Source of the DNA: Bacillota bacterium
GTDB lineage: Bacteria; Bacillota; Clostridia; Lachnospirales; Lachnospiraceae
NCBI GenBank assembly: GCA_023416695.1
Contig: JAEZGY010000101.1
Coordinates: 1-31,849 of the forward strand
DNA length: 31,849 nucleotides
Direction: 5' to 3'
In this document: positions 17,348 to 24,650 of the stretch, piece after piece
Layout: each line of letters opens with the position of its first letter
Numbering within the stretch: position 1 is the first letter of the stretch
Translations under genes and position numbers: made by a program
The notes under the pieces: generated by a model
Database searches by the model: none
What the model was told of the DNA's origin: nothing
The model's input: the letters and a program-made list of their open reading frames with translations, nothing else

Positions 17348-18013
17348 CTAGTTAGCTACTTTTACCATACTGTGACGAACTACCGTCTCGCGATACATGT
17401 AACCCTTTTGGAATTCCTCTACTACTACATTTTCACCATATTCCTCATCTTCTACATGCATTACTGCATTGTGGAAATTTGGATCAAACTCATTATTGAG
17501 GGCTTCAATCTGTTTTACACCAGACGCCTCCAATGTTTGTAATAGCTGCTTATAAATGGCTTCAATTCCTTTAGCAAAAGCACCTTCCTTCTCCTCTTCA
17601 GAGATAGACGCAAGACCTCTTTCAAAGTTATCTATGACAGGAAGAATCTTTTCAACAATATCCTTCGCGCCTAATTCAAACATCATAGATTTTTCTTTTT
17701 CCGTACGCTTTCTAAAGTTATCAAACTCTGCCATATTACGCATCAGGCGATCATTTAATTCCTCTATTTGCTGATCCTTTTTGTCTTTTTTCTTATCTTT
17801 TTTGAATAAAGACTTGGATTTTTTTTCTTCCCCTTCTTCTATTTCAGAATCTACTTCATTTTCCTTTACAGAAGTATCATAATCACTATCCTCTGTGAAT
17901 TCAGCATTATTTGCCTCCTCTTGATTTAACGCATCCTCAAGAGCTTCTTCGAAATCCACTGGCGTCTTTTCATCCTTCATTGTATCTTCCTCTTTTCGTT
18001 CTTTTTCTCCCAC
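17348..18013 (-). CDS. grpE: Nucleotide exchange factor GrpE
   Basis: Releases ADP from DnaK. The 221-residue protein has a long acidic, disordered N-terminus and a Lys-rich stretch. The coiled-coil dimerisation helix (about 80-130, RNMAEFDNFRKRTEKE) precedes the beta-domain signature running from NEFDPNFHNAVMHVED to YMYRETVVRHSMVKVA. The GTG at 18013 has AAAGGTGG seven bases upstream and is preferred. An internal ATG at 17980 also has a GAGGAAG site and would give 210 residues, so the start is not certain. It follows hrcA by 28 bases. Confidence 0.96.
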   Translation of the reverse strand: MGEKERKEEDTMKDEKTPVDFEEALEDALNQEEANNAEFTEDSDYDTSVKENEVDSEIEEGEEKKSKSLFKKDKKKDKKDQQIEELNDRLMRNMAEFDNFRKRTEKEKSMMFELGAKDIVEKILPVIDNFERGLASISEEEKEGAFAKGIEAIYKQLLQTLEASGVKQIEALNNEFDPNFHNAVMHVEDEEYGENVVVEEFQKGYMYRETVVRHSMVKVAN

Positions 18014-18041
18014 GACTTAACCACCTTTCTCCCAGCTTATT

Positions 18042-19070
18042 TTATTTCTTCTTAAATATCTCATCTAGCTGAACCATTAAGGTTTGTAGGGTGCTGACTA
18101 CCTTTTCATAATCCATTCGTTTTGGTCCTACAATTCCAATCTTGCCATAAACACCTTCCTCTATCTCATAGGTTGCGGTAACAACAGAACAATCATGCAT
18201 AGAAGGAATTGGTGTTTCATTACCAATGTAAACCTGAATGCCTCGTTGGTTTTCGTCCACCAGCTTATCACTAATCAAATTGGTGAGTTGCTTCTTCTCT
18301 TCAAAGGTATAAAGAAGCTCTGAAGCCATATCTTTTTCTGTCAATTCTGGATATTTCAAAATATTGGTTGCACCTGAGGTATAGATCTGAGGATCTTCGT
18401 CCTCCTGAAGTGCTTCTGCCACAGAATCCAGAATATCGCTTACCAAATCTCTGTATTCTCCAACCTGATCCTTCATTTTCTGAACAATTGACATGCTGAT
18501 TTCAGTTAAATCCAGGCCTTGTAGAAAAGTATTTAATACAATATTTAACTTTAGTATCATTTCCTTATCTACAGGATTTAAGGTACGAATCATCTTATTC
18601 TTGACCACATTACTATCTATCACGATAATCACAAGAAGCTGATTATAATCTACCTCTGTCAGCTGAATAAACTTTACCTTTTTGTGTTTGTACTGAGGCG
18701 CTGATACTAAAGTTGCATAGTTAGTGTTTACTGCTAGTAGCTTTGCTACCTGCTTCAACAATACCTCTATCTTATCTGCCTTCTCACTCAACTGATTTTT
18801 AATGTCGTCGATTTCTTGAATCTTATCCTCCATCATGGTATCCACATAAAGCCGATATCCTTTATCCGAAGGAATTCTTCCTGCTGACGTGTGGGGTTGC
18901 ACTATATAACCCATTTCTTCCAAATCAGCCATCTCGTTACGAATAGTAGCACTGCTTAGGTTTAAATCAGTGTATTTAGAAATGGTTCTAGAACCAACTG
19001 GTTCTCCTGTCTCTAAATAAGTCTTAATGATAGCCTGCAAAATCTTCAATTTTCTATCGTCTAACTTCAA
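18042..19070 (-). CDS. hrcA: Heat-inducible transcription repressor HrcA
   Basis: Represses class I heat-shock genes by binding CIRCE and is kept active by GroEL. The protein has a winged-helix N-terminus (RKLKILQAIIKTYLETGEPV, then SRTISK and SSATIRNEMADLEEMGY) followed by the HrcA core domain. The frame runs up to a GTG at 19148, but that codon lies inside the CIRCE operator and cannot be the start. AGGAAG lies seven bases ahead of a TTG at 19068-19070, giving a protein that begins KLDDRKLKILQ after the initiator Met and is 342 residues long, normal for the family. It is the first gene of the autoregulated heat-shock operon. Confidence 0.95.
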   Translation of the reverse strand: MKLDDRKLKILQAIIKTYLETGEPVGSRTISKYTDLNLSSATIRNEMADLEEMGYIVQPHTSAGRIPSDKGYRLYVDTMMEDKIQEIDDIKNQLSEKADKIEVLLKQVAKLLAVNTNYATLVSAPQYKHKKVKFIQLTEVDYNQLLVIIVIDSNVVKNKMIRTLNPVDKEMILKLNIVLNTFLQGLDLTEISMSIVQKMKDQVGEYRDLVSDILDSVAEALQEDEDPQIYTSGATNILKYPELTEKDMASELLYTFEEKKQLTNLISDKLVDENQRGIQVYIGNETPIPSMHDCSVVTATYEIEEGVYGKIGIVGPKRMDYEKVVSTLQTLMVQLDEIFKKK

Positions 19071-19141
19071 TTCATCACTTCCTATATGAGATGGTATAGT
19101 AGAAACTTTATAGATTATAGTATGCACCATTTTCAATATTG

Positions 19142-19168
19142 TTAGCACTCAACTTATTAGAGTGCTAA
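19142..19168. promoter_or_regulatory. CIRCE operator (HrcA binding site)
   Basis: TTAGCACTC (19142-19150), nine bases, GAGTGCTAA (19160-19168): identical to the published CIRCE consensus. It starts 72 bases ahead of the hrcA TTG and about 14 bases beyond the -10 box, so bound HrcA would block early transcription. Confidence 0.98.
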
Positions 19169-19181
19169 CATCTTTATAGAT

Positions 19182-19210
19182 AAGATAGCACTCTACTTTT
19201 TGTTTGTCAA
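19182..19210 (-). promoter_or_regulatory. Sigma-A promoter of the hrcA operon
   Basis: On the minus strand a consensus TTGACA (19205-19210), a 17-base spacer and TATCTT (19182-19187). The spacer contains an additional CIRCE-type half-site, GAGTGCTA (19186-19193), overlapping the promoter. Confidence 0.85.
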
Positions 19211-19513
19211 GAAATTTTTCAGAATATTTTGCTAGGAGAGATAAGCCTTTTAAGAAGCCGTAAGTCCCCTCTTTATGAATTACTTTGGGCACCTAATAGG
19301 GGGTTTTGCTTGGTATCTATATCAGAAATGATAATGCAGGTTAGGAAATGTCGTGATATAATGAAAGCTATTAATGTTAGATTTGAATTAGTAAAGGAAC
19401 CCTATGGGTTAAGATTACTCCCCAACCATGGGTTGAGTTTAGTAATTCAACCTATAGTTCGTGTCGTTAACCGAATAATAGGTGTAAAGTACCATATGAA
19501 AGGAGGCACTGCC
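19211..19513 (+). promoter_or_regulatory. Leader of the membrane XRE regulator: extended -10 promoter and two palindromes
   Basis: Non-coding stretch between the hrcA promoter and the XRE gene. An extended -10 (TG, one base, TATAAT at 19357-19362) has no good -35. Downstream are two perfect 5-3-5 palindromes: AACCC-TAT-GGGTT (19398-19410) and CAACC-ATG-GGTTG (19423-19435), 25 bp apart centre to centre. They are plausible operators or 5'UTR hairpins. The open frame running through this stretch has no ribosome site and is not called. Confidence 0.6.
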
Positions 19514-20332
19514 ATGAACCAAGTTGAAATTGGGAAGTTTATTGCAAAATGTCGTAAGGATAAAAAATTAACTCAAGCACAGTTAGCAGAGAAATTAAAC
19601 ATCACCGATCGAGCTGTTTCTAAGTGGGAGACAGGAAAAAGTATGCCTGATTCCTCTATCATGTTAGAATTATGCGACATCTTAGGTATTACAGTAAATG
19701 AATTATTAAGTGGGGAGGAAGTTGACGTGGAGAATTATGAAAAGAAGGCAGATGAAAATCTAATTGCCTTAAAAAGAAAAGACGAAAATAATATAACAAA
19801 AAATGTGATTATATTTATTGTGTTTTCAGCTACTCTGTTGATTGGAGTACTGGTATGTGCTATTTGTGATGCTGCCATAAATGGTAATTTAACATGGTCA
19901 CTCATTCCCATAAGTTCCATTATCTTCACTTGGGTTATATCACTCCCAGTCATTATCTTAGGGAAGAAAGGAATCCTTGGAGGTCTAATATCCATCAGTA
20001 TCTTTGTTCTACCGTATTTGTACATATTAAGGGACTTAGTAAAAGAAACAAAGGTATTTTCCATAGGATCAATAATGGCAATCATTTCAGTAGTGTACAT
20101 ATGGTTACTATTTTTGATGTTTAGTCGCTCAAAAATACGTAAATTACTAGCCGTTGCTATAACCTTTTTGTTATCCATCCCTTTTATACTAATTATCAAT
20201 ATGACATTATCCAGAATGATATCAGAACCTATCATTGATATATGGGATATCTTATCGGCATTTATATTACTGATATTTGCATTTGTGTTCTTTGTTTTGG
20301 ATTATGCCAAAAAGCAAAGGATGGTAATGTAA
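19514..20332 (+). CDS. XRE-family HTH regulator fused to a membrane domain
   Basis: A 272-residue protein. An XRE helix-turn-helix covers residues 5-60 (LTQAQLAEKLNITDRAVSKW, then ETGKSMPD), a layout common in Firmicutes regulators. A charged linker (about 68-92) and about six hydrophobic helices (about 95-262) follow, ending in KKQRMVM. The frame is open back to 19229, but AAAGGAGG (19499-19506) directly precedes the ATG at 19514. Membrane-tethered XRE proteins of this type are widespread, but their signals are mostly unknown. It is a single gene inserted between hrcA and hemW, with its own promoter and two palindromes in its leader that could be its operators. Confidence 0.85.
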   Translation: MNQVEIGKFIAKCRKDKKLTQAQLAEKLNITDRAVSKWETGKSMPDSSIMLELCDILGITVNELLSGEEVDVENYEKKADENLIALKRKDENNITKNVIIFIVFSATLLIGVLVCAICDAAINGNLTWSLIPISSIIFTWVISLPVIILGKKGILGGLISISIFVLPYLYILRDLVKETKVFSIGSIMAIISVVYIWLLFLMFSRSKIRKLLAVAITFLLSIPFILIINMTLSRMISEPIIDIWDILSAFILLIFAFVFFVLDYAKKQRMVM

Positions 20333-20341
20333 ACTCTTTGC

Positions 20342-20382
20342 CTGGGGTGGGATTTAATATGACATGCTCCATACCACCCCAG
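20342..20382. terminator. Stem-loop between the convergent XRE gene and hemW
   Basis: A perfect 9-bp stem, CTGGGGTGG (20342-20350) with CCACCCCAG (20374-20382), has a 23-base loop. T-runs after it are poor in both directions, so termination efficiency is doubtful. Confidence 0.5.
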
Positions 20383-20401
20383 TGCGTGTCTTTCCTTATT
20401 A

Positions 20402-21613
20402 CTACTCGAAAAGAAAATCAGCCATGACGTAATTACTTAGATCCAAACCATTCTCTGTAAAGGCTAGATACCTCTTGCCCCCATCTTCATATTCTAATAA
20501 AAGACCTTCCTCTTGATGAGATTTAATTACTTCCTTATATACTTCATAAATCGAGCATCCAAAACGTGATTCAAATTCCTCTAGACAAACGCCTTTCGTT
20601 AGCCTAAGTCCTAAGAACATAAATTCCTCCATTTGGTTTTCCTTTGAGAGTACATTCCTCTCCTTTTGAAGGGTTTTCTTTACACTAGAAGCATCTGTTA
20701 TATTACTTAAGAGACTTAGGTACTTACTCATATCTGTTTCATTATGATAGCGAACTGGCCTTATATAGGAAGACGCCCCTAACCCAAATCCAATATAATC
20801 TGTTCCATTCCAGTAAAGGCTGTTATGCCTACAAGCATAGCCATCTTTAGCGTAATTTGAGATCTCATACCGTTCATAGCCATTTGCTTTTAGTAAATCT
20901 TTTGTTCTGCTATACATGGCACGGTCTAACTCTTCCCCAGGAAGCTCATTCTCTTCTGGCATATCCTCTCCGTATTTCTCATAAAATGGAGTTCCTTCCT
21001 CAATGATTAGGCTATAGGCACTAATATGAGTAGGGGCAAGAGCTATTACCTTTCTTAAAGTATCTTCGAAGCTTTCCATTGTCTGTCCAGGTAGTGCAGA
21101 CATCAAATCCACATTAATATTAGTAAACCCCGCTTCTCTAGCAAGCTGATAGTTATCTAAGAATTCTTCGTAGGTATGAATTCTCCCAAGACGTTTTAGC
21201 TCCATGTTGTTAGCAGACTGAAGTCCTAAACTTAAACGGTTAACCCCTACCTGTTGATAAGCATAAAGTTTATCCTTAGAAAGAGTTCCTGGATTAGCCT
21301 CAACGGTAATCTCAATATCCTGTTCCCCATTTATGACTTTGGCTTTATGGATTTCAAATACCTCATAAATAGTCTCAAGTACCTGTATAAGCTGGTTTCC
21401 TTCTATACTACTTGGAGTTCCCCCACCAAAAAAGATAGAAACCACCTGATACTTCTCTTTTAGATTCTCATAACCTCTAATCTCTCTTTGTAACGCTTCT
21501 ATATATTTTACTTTTATCCCATTGGTATTGGGACCAGATAAAAAATCACAATAATCACACTTTTTTACGCAAAAAGGGATGTGTACATAGATTCCTAAGG
21601 GTTGTTTTAACAA
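20402..21613 (-). CDS. hemW: Heme chaperone HemW (HemN-like radical SAM protein)
   Basis: A 403-residue radical SAM protein with the cluster motif C15-xxx-C19-x-Y-C22 inside YVHIPFCVKKCDYCDF. It also has FFGGGTPS (about 62-69), TVEANPGTL, VNRLSLGLQS and the C-terminal HemN-like domain. HemW was long annotated as oxygen-independent coproporphyrinogen oxidase. It lacks the extra N-terminal elements of true HemN and is now regarded as a heme-binding chaperone. Its place between lepA and hrcA is the standard one in Firmicutes. Start is TTG, with GGGGTGA six bases upstream; no nearer ATG keeps the LGIYVHIPFC motif. Confidence 0.93.
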   Translation of the reverse strand: MLKQPLGIYVHIPFCVKKCDYCDFLSGPNTNGIKVKYIEALQREIRGYENLKEKYQVVSIFFGGGTPSSIEGNQLIQVLETIYEVFEIHKAKVINGEQDIEITVEANPGTLSKDKLYAYQQVGVNRLSLGLQSANNMELKRLGRIHTYEEFLDNYQLAREAGFTNINVDLMSALPGQTMESFEDTLRKVIALAPTHISAYSLIIEEGTPFYEKYGEDMPEENELPGEELDRAMYSRTKDLLKANGYERYEISNYAKDGYACRHNSLYWNGTDYIGFGLGASSYIRPVRYHNETDMSKYLSLLSNITDASSVKKTLQKERNVLSKENQMEEFMFLGLRLTKGVCLEEFESRFGCSIYEVYKEVIKSHQEEGLLLEYEDGGKRYLAFTENGLDLSNYVMADFLFE

Positions 21614-21690
21614 ATATCGTCACCCCATTTCCTATTTTTCTTTCTATCATAACATGAATATTATAGGAAACATAGCATCGTTTCCTTTTT

Positions 21691-21703
21691 GGTTAAATTA
21701 ACC
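21691..21703. repeat. 13-bp palindrome between divergent hemW and exporter genes
   Basis: GGTTAA-A-TTAACC is a perfect 6-1-6 palindrome lying 78 bases from the hemW start and 37 bases before the TATACT of the exporter promoter. It is a possible operator; the owner is unknown. Confidence 0.4.
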
Positions 21704-21736
21704 TATGTCTGGATACTTTATAGGTAAGAGAATTTG

Positions 21737-21745
21737 TGTTATACT
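21737..21745 (+). promoter_or_regulatory. Extended -10 promoter of the exporter pair
   Basis: TG, one base, TATACT (21740-21745), 86 bases ahead of the ATG at 21832. No convincing -35 box is visible. Confidence 0.45.
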
Positions 21746-21831
21746 TCAGTTTCTGACGCCTAATGAAGTCGACTAAGTGTTCAGTCTTCTAAGCGATCGT
21801 CATTCCAATATTATAAAGGATCGAATCGACT

Positions 21832-22587
21832 ATGAATTATGAAGCATTGTTAATTACTACAACAGAAATTGGATTCCAGCTATTAAAAAATGGAGCCGAG
21901 ACCTATCGGGTAGAGGACTCTGTTACCCATGTACTTAAAGCCTATAGCGATAATGTGGCAGATATTAATGTATTCGCTATCCCGAACTACCTTATTATCT
22001 CTATTACCACAAAAGATCAAATTACTTACACAAAAACAAAGCGAGTCTTACACCGCGGTCAAAACATTGATCGTATTGTGAAAATCAATTCTTTATGTCG
22101 GTATATTAGCCAACATAAGCCTGAGATTTCTTACATCAATGAACAGCTTGAGATTATTGGGAATCTCAAACGATATCCACTATCCTTTGAACTGTTTTCA
22201 AGTTGTCTAACCGCAGGTGTTTTTACTTTATTTTATAGAGGCAATGCCCTAGATTCCATATGGGCTTTGTTTATCGGTGCACTAGTTAAGATTAACACTA
22301 CTGTAATGAAGAAATTTAAAATGAACTTCTTTACTACTATTATATTTAACAGCTTTATTATTGCTGTCTTCGCTATTGTGCCTTATCGATTCGGCGTACC
22401 ACTGCATTACGATTCCATCATTATTGGTTGCTTCATGCTATTAGTGCCGGGAGTTGCTATCACCAATTCCGCTAGAGATTTTATCGCGGGAGATTTACTA
22501 TCTGGTACCTTAAGATTATTTGAAGCCTTTCTAATTGCTACCTGTATTGCCTTAGGTTCTGGTGTAGCATTATCCCTATTGCGTTAA
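21832..22587 (+). CDS. Threonine/serine exporter family protein, large subunit (ThrE N-part, DUF1212)
   Basis: A 251-residue membrane protein. The soluble N-terminal part (about 1-110) has the family hallmark NGAETYRVEDS (20-30) and VFAIPNYLIIS. About five membrane helices follow (about 118-250), including LLVPGVAITNSARDFIAGDL, a conserved ThrE motif. In Corynebacterium ThrE both halves are one protein exporting threonine and serine; in many Firmicutes they are split, as here. The second half starts 10 bases downstream. AAAGGA lies 11 bases before the ATG, slightly long. The substrate is inferred from the family only. Confidence 0.9.
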   Translation: MNYEALLITTTEIGFQLLKNGAETYRVEDSVTHVLKAYSDNVADINVFAIPNYLIISITTKDQITYTKTKRVLHRGQNIDRIVKINSLCRYISQHKPEISYINEQLEIIGNLKRYPLSFELFSSCLTAGVFTLFYRGNALDSIWALFIGALVKINTTVMKKFKMNFFTTIIFNSFIIAVFAIVPYRFGVPLHYDSIIIGCFMLLVPGVAITNSARDFIAGDLLSGTLRLFEAFLIATCIALGSGVALSLLR

Positions 22588-22597
22588 GGAGTGTATC

Positions 22598-23047
22598 ATG
22601 ATTTTATTGTATGAATCAATTTTAACTTTTTTAGCCTGTATCGCTATTTCCATTAGCTTTAATATAAAAGCCTATTATATGCTTTATGCAGCCATTGGAG
22701 GGACCATTACCTTTCTTGTTTTTAGCCTAACCTCTGGATTAGATAGCATGGCGATGCAATGTTTTCTTGCCAGTTTATTTGCTTCCATCTATTCAGAAAC
22801 ACTTGCAAGAATTGTAAAGGTACCTGCCACCACCTTCCTTATTGTATCCATTATCCCATTGGTACCAGGTGGCGATTTATACCGAACTATGGAATATTGC
22901 ATTAACCGAGAAATTATGCAATTCGCCTCCTCTGCCCTAGGCACCCTTGGCACTGCTGGCTCCATTGCATTAGGAATTCTTTTAGTATCTTCTCTGTACC
23001 GTTTTACCTTTGGCATTCTGTTTACACTAAAAGACAAAAAGAAATAG
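22598..23047 (+). CDS. Threonine/serine exporter family protein, small subunit (ThrE C-part, DUF3815)
   Basis: A 149-residue membrane protein with four to five hydrophobic helices and the family motif IPLVPGGDLYRTMEY. It also has LASLFASIYSETLARIVKVP, typical of the second half of ThrE. AAGGAG precedes the ATG. It must work with the preceding large subunit; the pair ends at a strong terminator 20 bases downstream. Confidence 0.9.
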   Translation: MILLYESILTFLACIAISISFNIKAYYMLYAAIGGTITFLVFSLTSGLDSMAMQCFLASLFASIYSETLARIVKVPATTFLIVSIIPLVPGGDLYRTMEYCINREIMQFASSALGTLGTAGSIALGILLVSSLYRFTFGILFTLKDKKK

Positions 23048-23066
23048 AGATTTAATCACATAAATC

Positions 23067-23103
23067 AAAAAGGCACTCTCCGTTCTTGGAAAGTGCCTTT
23101 TTT
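23067..23103. terminator. Bidirectional Rho-independent terminator
   Basis: AAAAAGGCACT (23067-23077) pairs with AGTGCCTTTTTT (23092-23103). It ends in T6 on the plus strand, closing the exporter pair, and in TTTTT on the minus strand, closing the 36-residue gene that stops at 23106. Confidence 0.92.
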
Positions 23104-23105
23104 GA

Positions 23106-23216
23106 CTATTCCTTCTCCGAGGTATGTTTATCTATCCATCTTTCCCATGCTTTTGCTCTTATTGCTACTGCACCAATAACACAAACAACAATTATAATCA
23201 ATATCATACCTTCCAT
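23106..23216 (-). CDS. 36-residue single-span membrane miniprotein
   Basis: An unannotated short gene. The ATG at 23216 is preceded by AGGAGGG six bases upstream, an optimal site. The product begins MEGMILIIIVVCVIGAVA, one membrane helix, followed by a charged tail rich in Arg, Lys and Trp (RAKAWERW, DKHTSEKE). The TAG at 23106 is immediately followed by the shared terminator, so the unit is complete: site, frame, hydrophobic helix, terminator. I do not recognise a family. Small one-helix proteins of this sort often modify a larger membrane partner. It is transcribed against the exporter pair and diverges from the four-gene membrane operon. Confidence 0.7.
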   Translation of the reverse strand: MEGMILIIIVVCVIGAVAIRAKAWERWIDKHTSEKE

Positions 23217-23507
23217 TGTGTTCCCTCCTATACATTCGCTTTAGTAAAATATAATGTTTACTTGATACTTTCATTTTAACATCATACATAGTGGATGAAA
23301 ATACTCTTCATAAATTATAAATTAATCTTAATATAAGGTTAGATAAGGTAATAAAATTTTGAATTCGTATGCACCTAACTAAAAATCGGAAGTAAATTTC
23401 AGAAAGTTGTTGACATTATTTACCTCTAAATGTAAAATATATTTAACATAGTGATAAATGTATTTACCATTTTGTTAAAGATATCTATCTGAAAGGAGCT
23501 TACTATT
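23217..23507 (+). promoter_or_regulatory. Divergent control region with sigma-A promoter and repeated motif
   Basis: The stretch is very AT-rich. A near-perfect promoter lies at 23410-23438: TTGACA (23410-23415), 17 bases, TAAAAT (23433-23438). TATTTACC occurs twice in direct orientation, inside the promoter spacer (23417-23424) and downstream (23461-23468), 44 bp apart. The second copy overlaps the palindrome TAAAT-GT-ATTTA (23455-23466). This pattern suits a repressor site, possibly for the XRE protein encoded in the operon. No clear promoter was found for the minus-strand miniprotein. Confidence 0.7.
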
Positions 23508-23993
23508 ATGTCCTACAACAGTAAAAGAACTATTGCAAGTATCATCGGTGGGGTGTTTTTAATTATCGCCTACATCATCTATGCGCTTGGAGAACATTCT
23601 CCCACACCGGAGGATTTGAAATCTTGGGCGATAGCCATATTGGTCTTTATCGGTATTGGAGTTATTACAATCATTGTTATCCAAATTATATTTCACATTG
23701 CTACGGCCATTGTAATCGCTGTAAAAGAAGAAGAACATAACGATGAAAAAAATGAGAACCATGTTTCCTCCCTCATGGTAGAGGACGAACGAGATAAGTT
23801 AATAAACTTAAAATCCGCTCATATCGGCTATCTCTTTGTAGGAATCGGATTCATCCTCGCTCTTTTTAACTTGGCTTTTAATATGCCAAGTGTCTTTGCG
23901 TTACATATTCTATTCGGATCATTTGCTATTGGCTCTATTATAGAAGGAATAGCGACAGTTTATTTTTATGAAAAGGGTGTACACAATGGGTAA
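23508..23993 (+). CDS. Small membrane protein of an XRE-linked operon
   Basis: A 161-residue protein with four predicted membrane helices (about 8-27, 40-72, 107-122, 128-152) and a charged cytoplasmic loop (about 73-105). The loop contains VEDERDKLINLKSAHIGY. An ERDxxIxxKA-like sequence just before a helix is typical of small Firmicutes membrane proteins (DUF2178-like) encoded next to short XRE regulators; the family name is from memory. GAAAGGAGC precedes the ATG. It is first in a four-gene operon and its end overlaps the XRE gene by 8 bases. Confidence 0.8.
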   Translation: MSYNSKRTIASIIGGVFLIIAYIIYALGEHSPTPEDLKSWAIAILVFIGIGVITIIVIQIIFHIATAIVIAVKEEEHNDEKNENHVSSLMVEDERDKLINLKSAHIGYLFVGIGFILALFNLAFNMPSVFALHILFGSFAIGSIIEGIATVYFYEKGVHNG

Positions 23994-24210
23994 GAAGATG
24001 ATAATTACAAATAATATCCGCAGACTTCGTTTTTTCGCAAACGAGATGACGCAACTAGAACTGGCTGAAAAAGCAGGGGCTTCACGTCAGACTATTGTCG
24101 CCTTGGAAGCGGGTAAATATACGCCGTCTTTGGAAATGGCGTTTCGAATTGCAGATGTCTTTGGCGTTTCAATTAATGAGGTATTCGAATACAAATTAGA
24201 GGAGGAATAA
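23986..24210 (+). CDS. Short XRE-family transcriptional regulator
   Basis: A 74-residue protein that is almost entirely one helix-turn-helix domain. It contains NNIRRLRF, MTQLELAEKAGASRQTIVAL, EAGKYTPSLE and VFGVSINEVFEY, close to the YgzD/YozG type of short regulators. An earlier in-frame ATG at 23968 lacks a ribosome site; AAAAGGG lies eight bases before the ATG at 23986. It overlaps the end of the upstream membrane gene and precedes the next gene by two bases, indicating translational coupling. Genes of this type usually control their own operon, which fits the repeated motif in the promoter region. Confidence 0.88.
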   Translation: MGKKMIITNNIRRLRFFANEMTQLELAEKAGASRQTIVALEAGKYTPSLEMAFRIADVFGVSINEVFEYKLEEE

Positions 24211-24212
24211 GT

Positions 24213-24650
24213 ATGAAAGCCAAGAATGAAGAGTTAAAGAGTTATATAGTGAATCCAAGACTTAAACTAGTGGGGCTTTGGTGTACGTTAATGCTCTTGT
24301 ATATTTATTGCGATATCTATTCCTTTCATCGCCCTGGCTACGTCAGTGAAATGATTGCAGGGATGCTAGGGCCGTTTAATGTTAGCCAAGTGATATTGGC
24401 GGCATTCGGCATGTTAATGGCAGTTCCTGCGCTGATGATTCCCTCTTGCCTATTTCTTAAAGCTAGAATAGCCATATGGGTTAACATCATTGTAGGGGCT
24501 TTGTATACGTTGGTCAATATTGGAAATCTCACAGGGGAAACATGGGTGTACTACTGGATATACGGTATTCTTGAGATTGCAGTAACTATTGGCATTATAA
24601 TCACTGCAATAAAGTGGGATAAGGAGGATACCAATAATGACCAAGCATAA
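24213..24650 (+). CDS. Four-helix membrane protein (DUF6326-like)
   Basis: A 145-residue protein with four predicted membrane helices (about 19-34, 56-80, 84-104, 110-133). Conserved-looking features are LKLVGLWCTLMLLYIYCDIY near the N-terminus, a short loop with Gly and Pro, and WVYYWIYGILEIAVT near the C-terminus. This pattern resembles DUF6326, recalled from memory and not searched. GGAGGAATAAGT precedes the ATG. It starts two bases after the XRE gene and overlaps the next gene by 14 bases. No function is known to me. Confidence 0.78.
   Translation: MKAKNEELKSYIVNPRLKLVGLWCTLMLLYIYCDIYSFHRPGYVSEMIAGMLGPFNVSQVILAAFGMLMAVPALMIPSCLFLKARIAIWVNIIVGALYTLVNIGNLTGETWVYYWIYGILEIAVTIGIIITAIKWDKEDTNNDQA

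Noticed and set aside
15284..19302. Shared 12-mer CACCTAATAGGG near dnaJ and upstream of the XRE gene
   Set aside because: A single 12-base match in 32 kb of AT-rich DNA is not significant, and the contexts differ.
19229..19513. N-terminal extension of the XRE membrane protein, about 95 residues
   Set aside because: No ribosome site at its start, residues do not resemble a known domain, and AAAGGAGG directly precedes the internal ATG at 19514. The frame is open by chance over the leader.
19735..20235. Open frame of 166 codons opposite the XRE membrane gene
   Set aside because: Antisense shadow of a gene with clear HTH and membrane helices; no ribosome site.
20402..21613. Coproporphyrinogen III oxidase (HemN)
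   Set aside because: Sequence starts directly at YVHIPFC without the HemN N-terminal elements, and the lepA-hrcA context is that of HemW.
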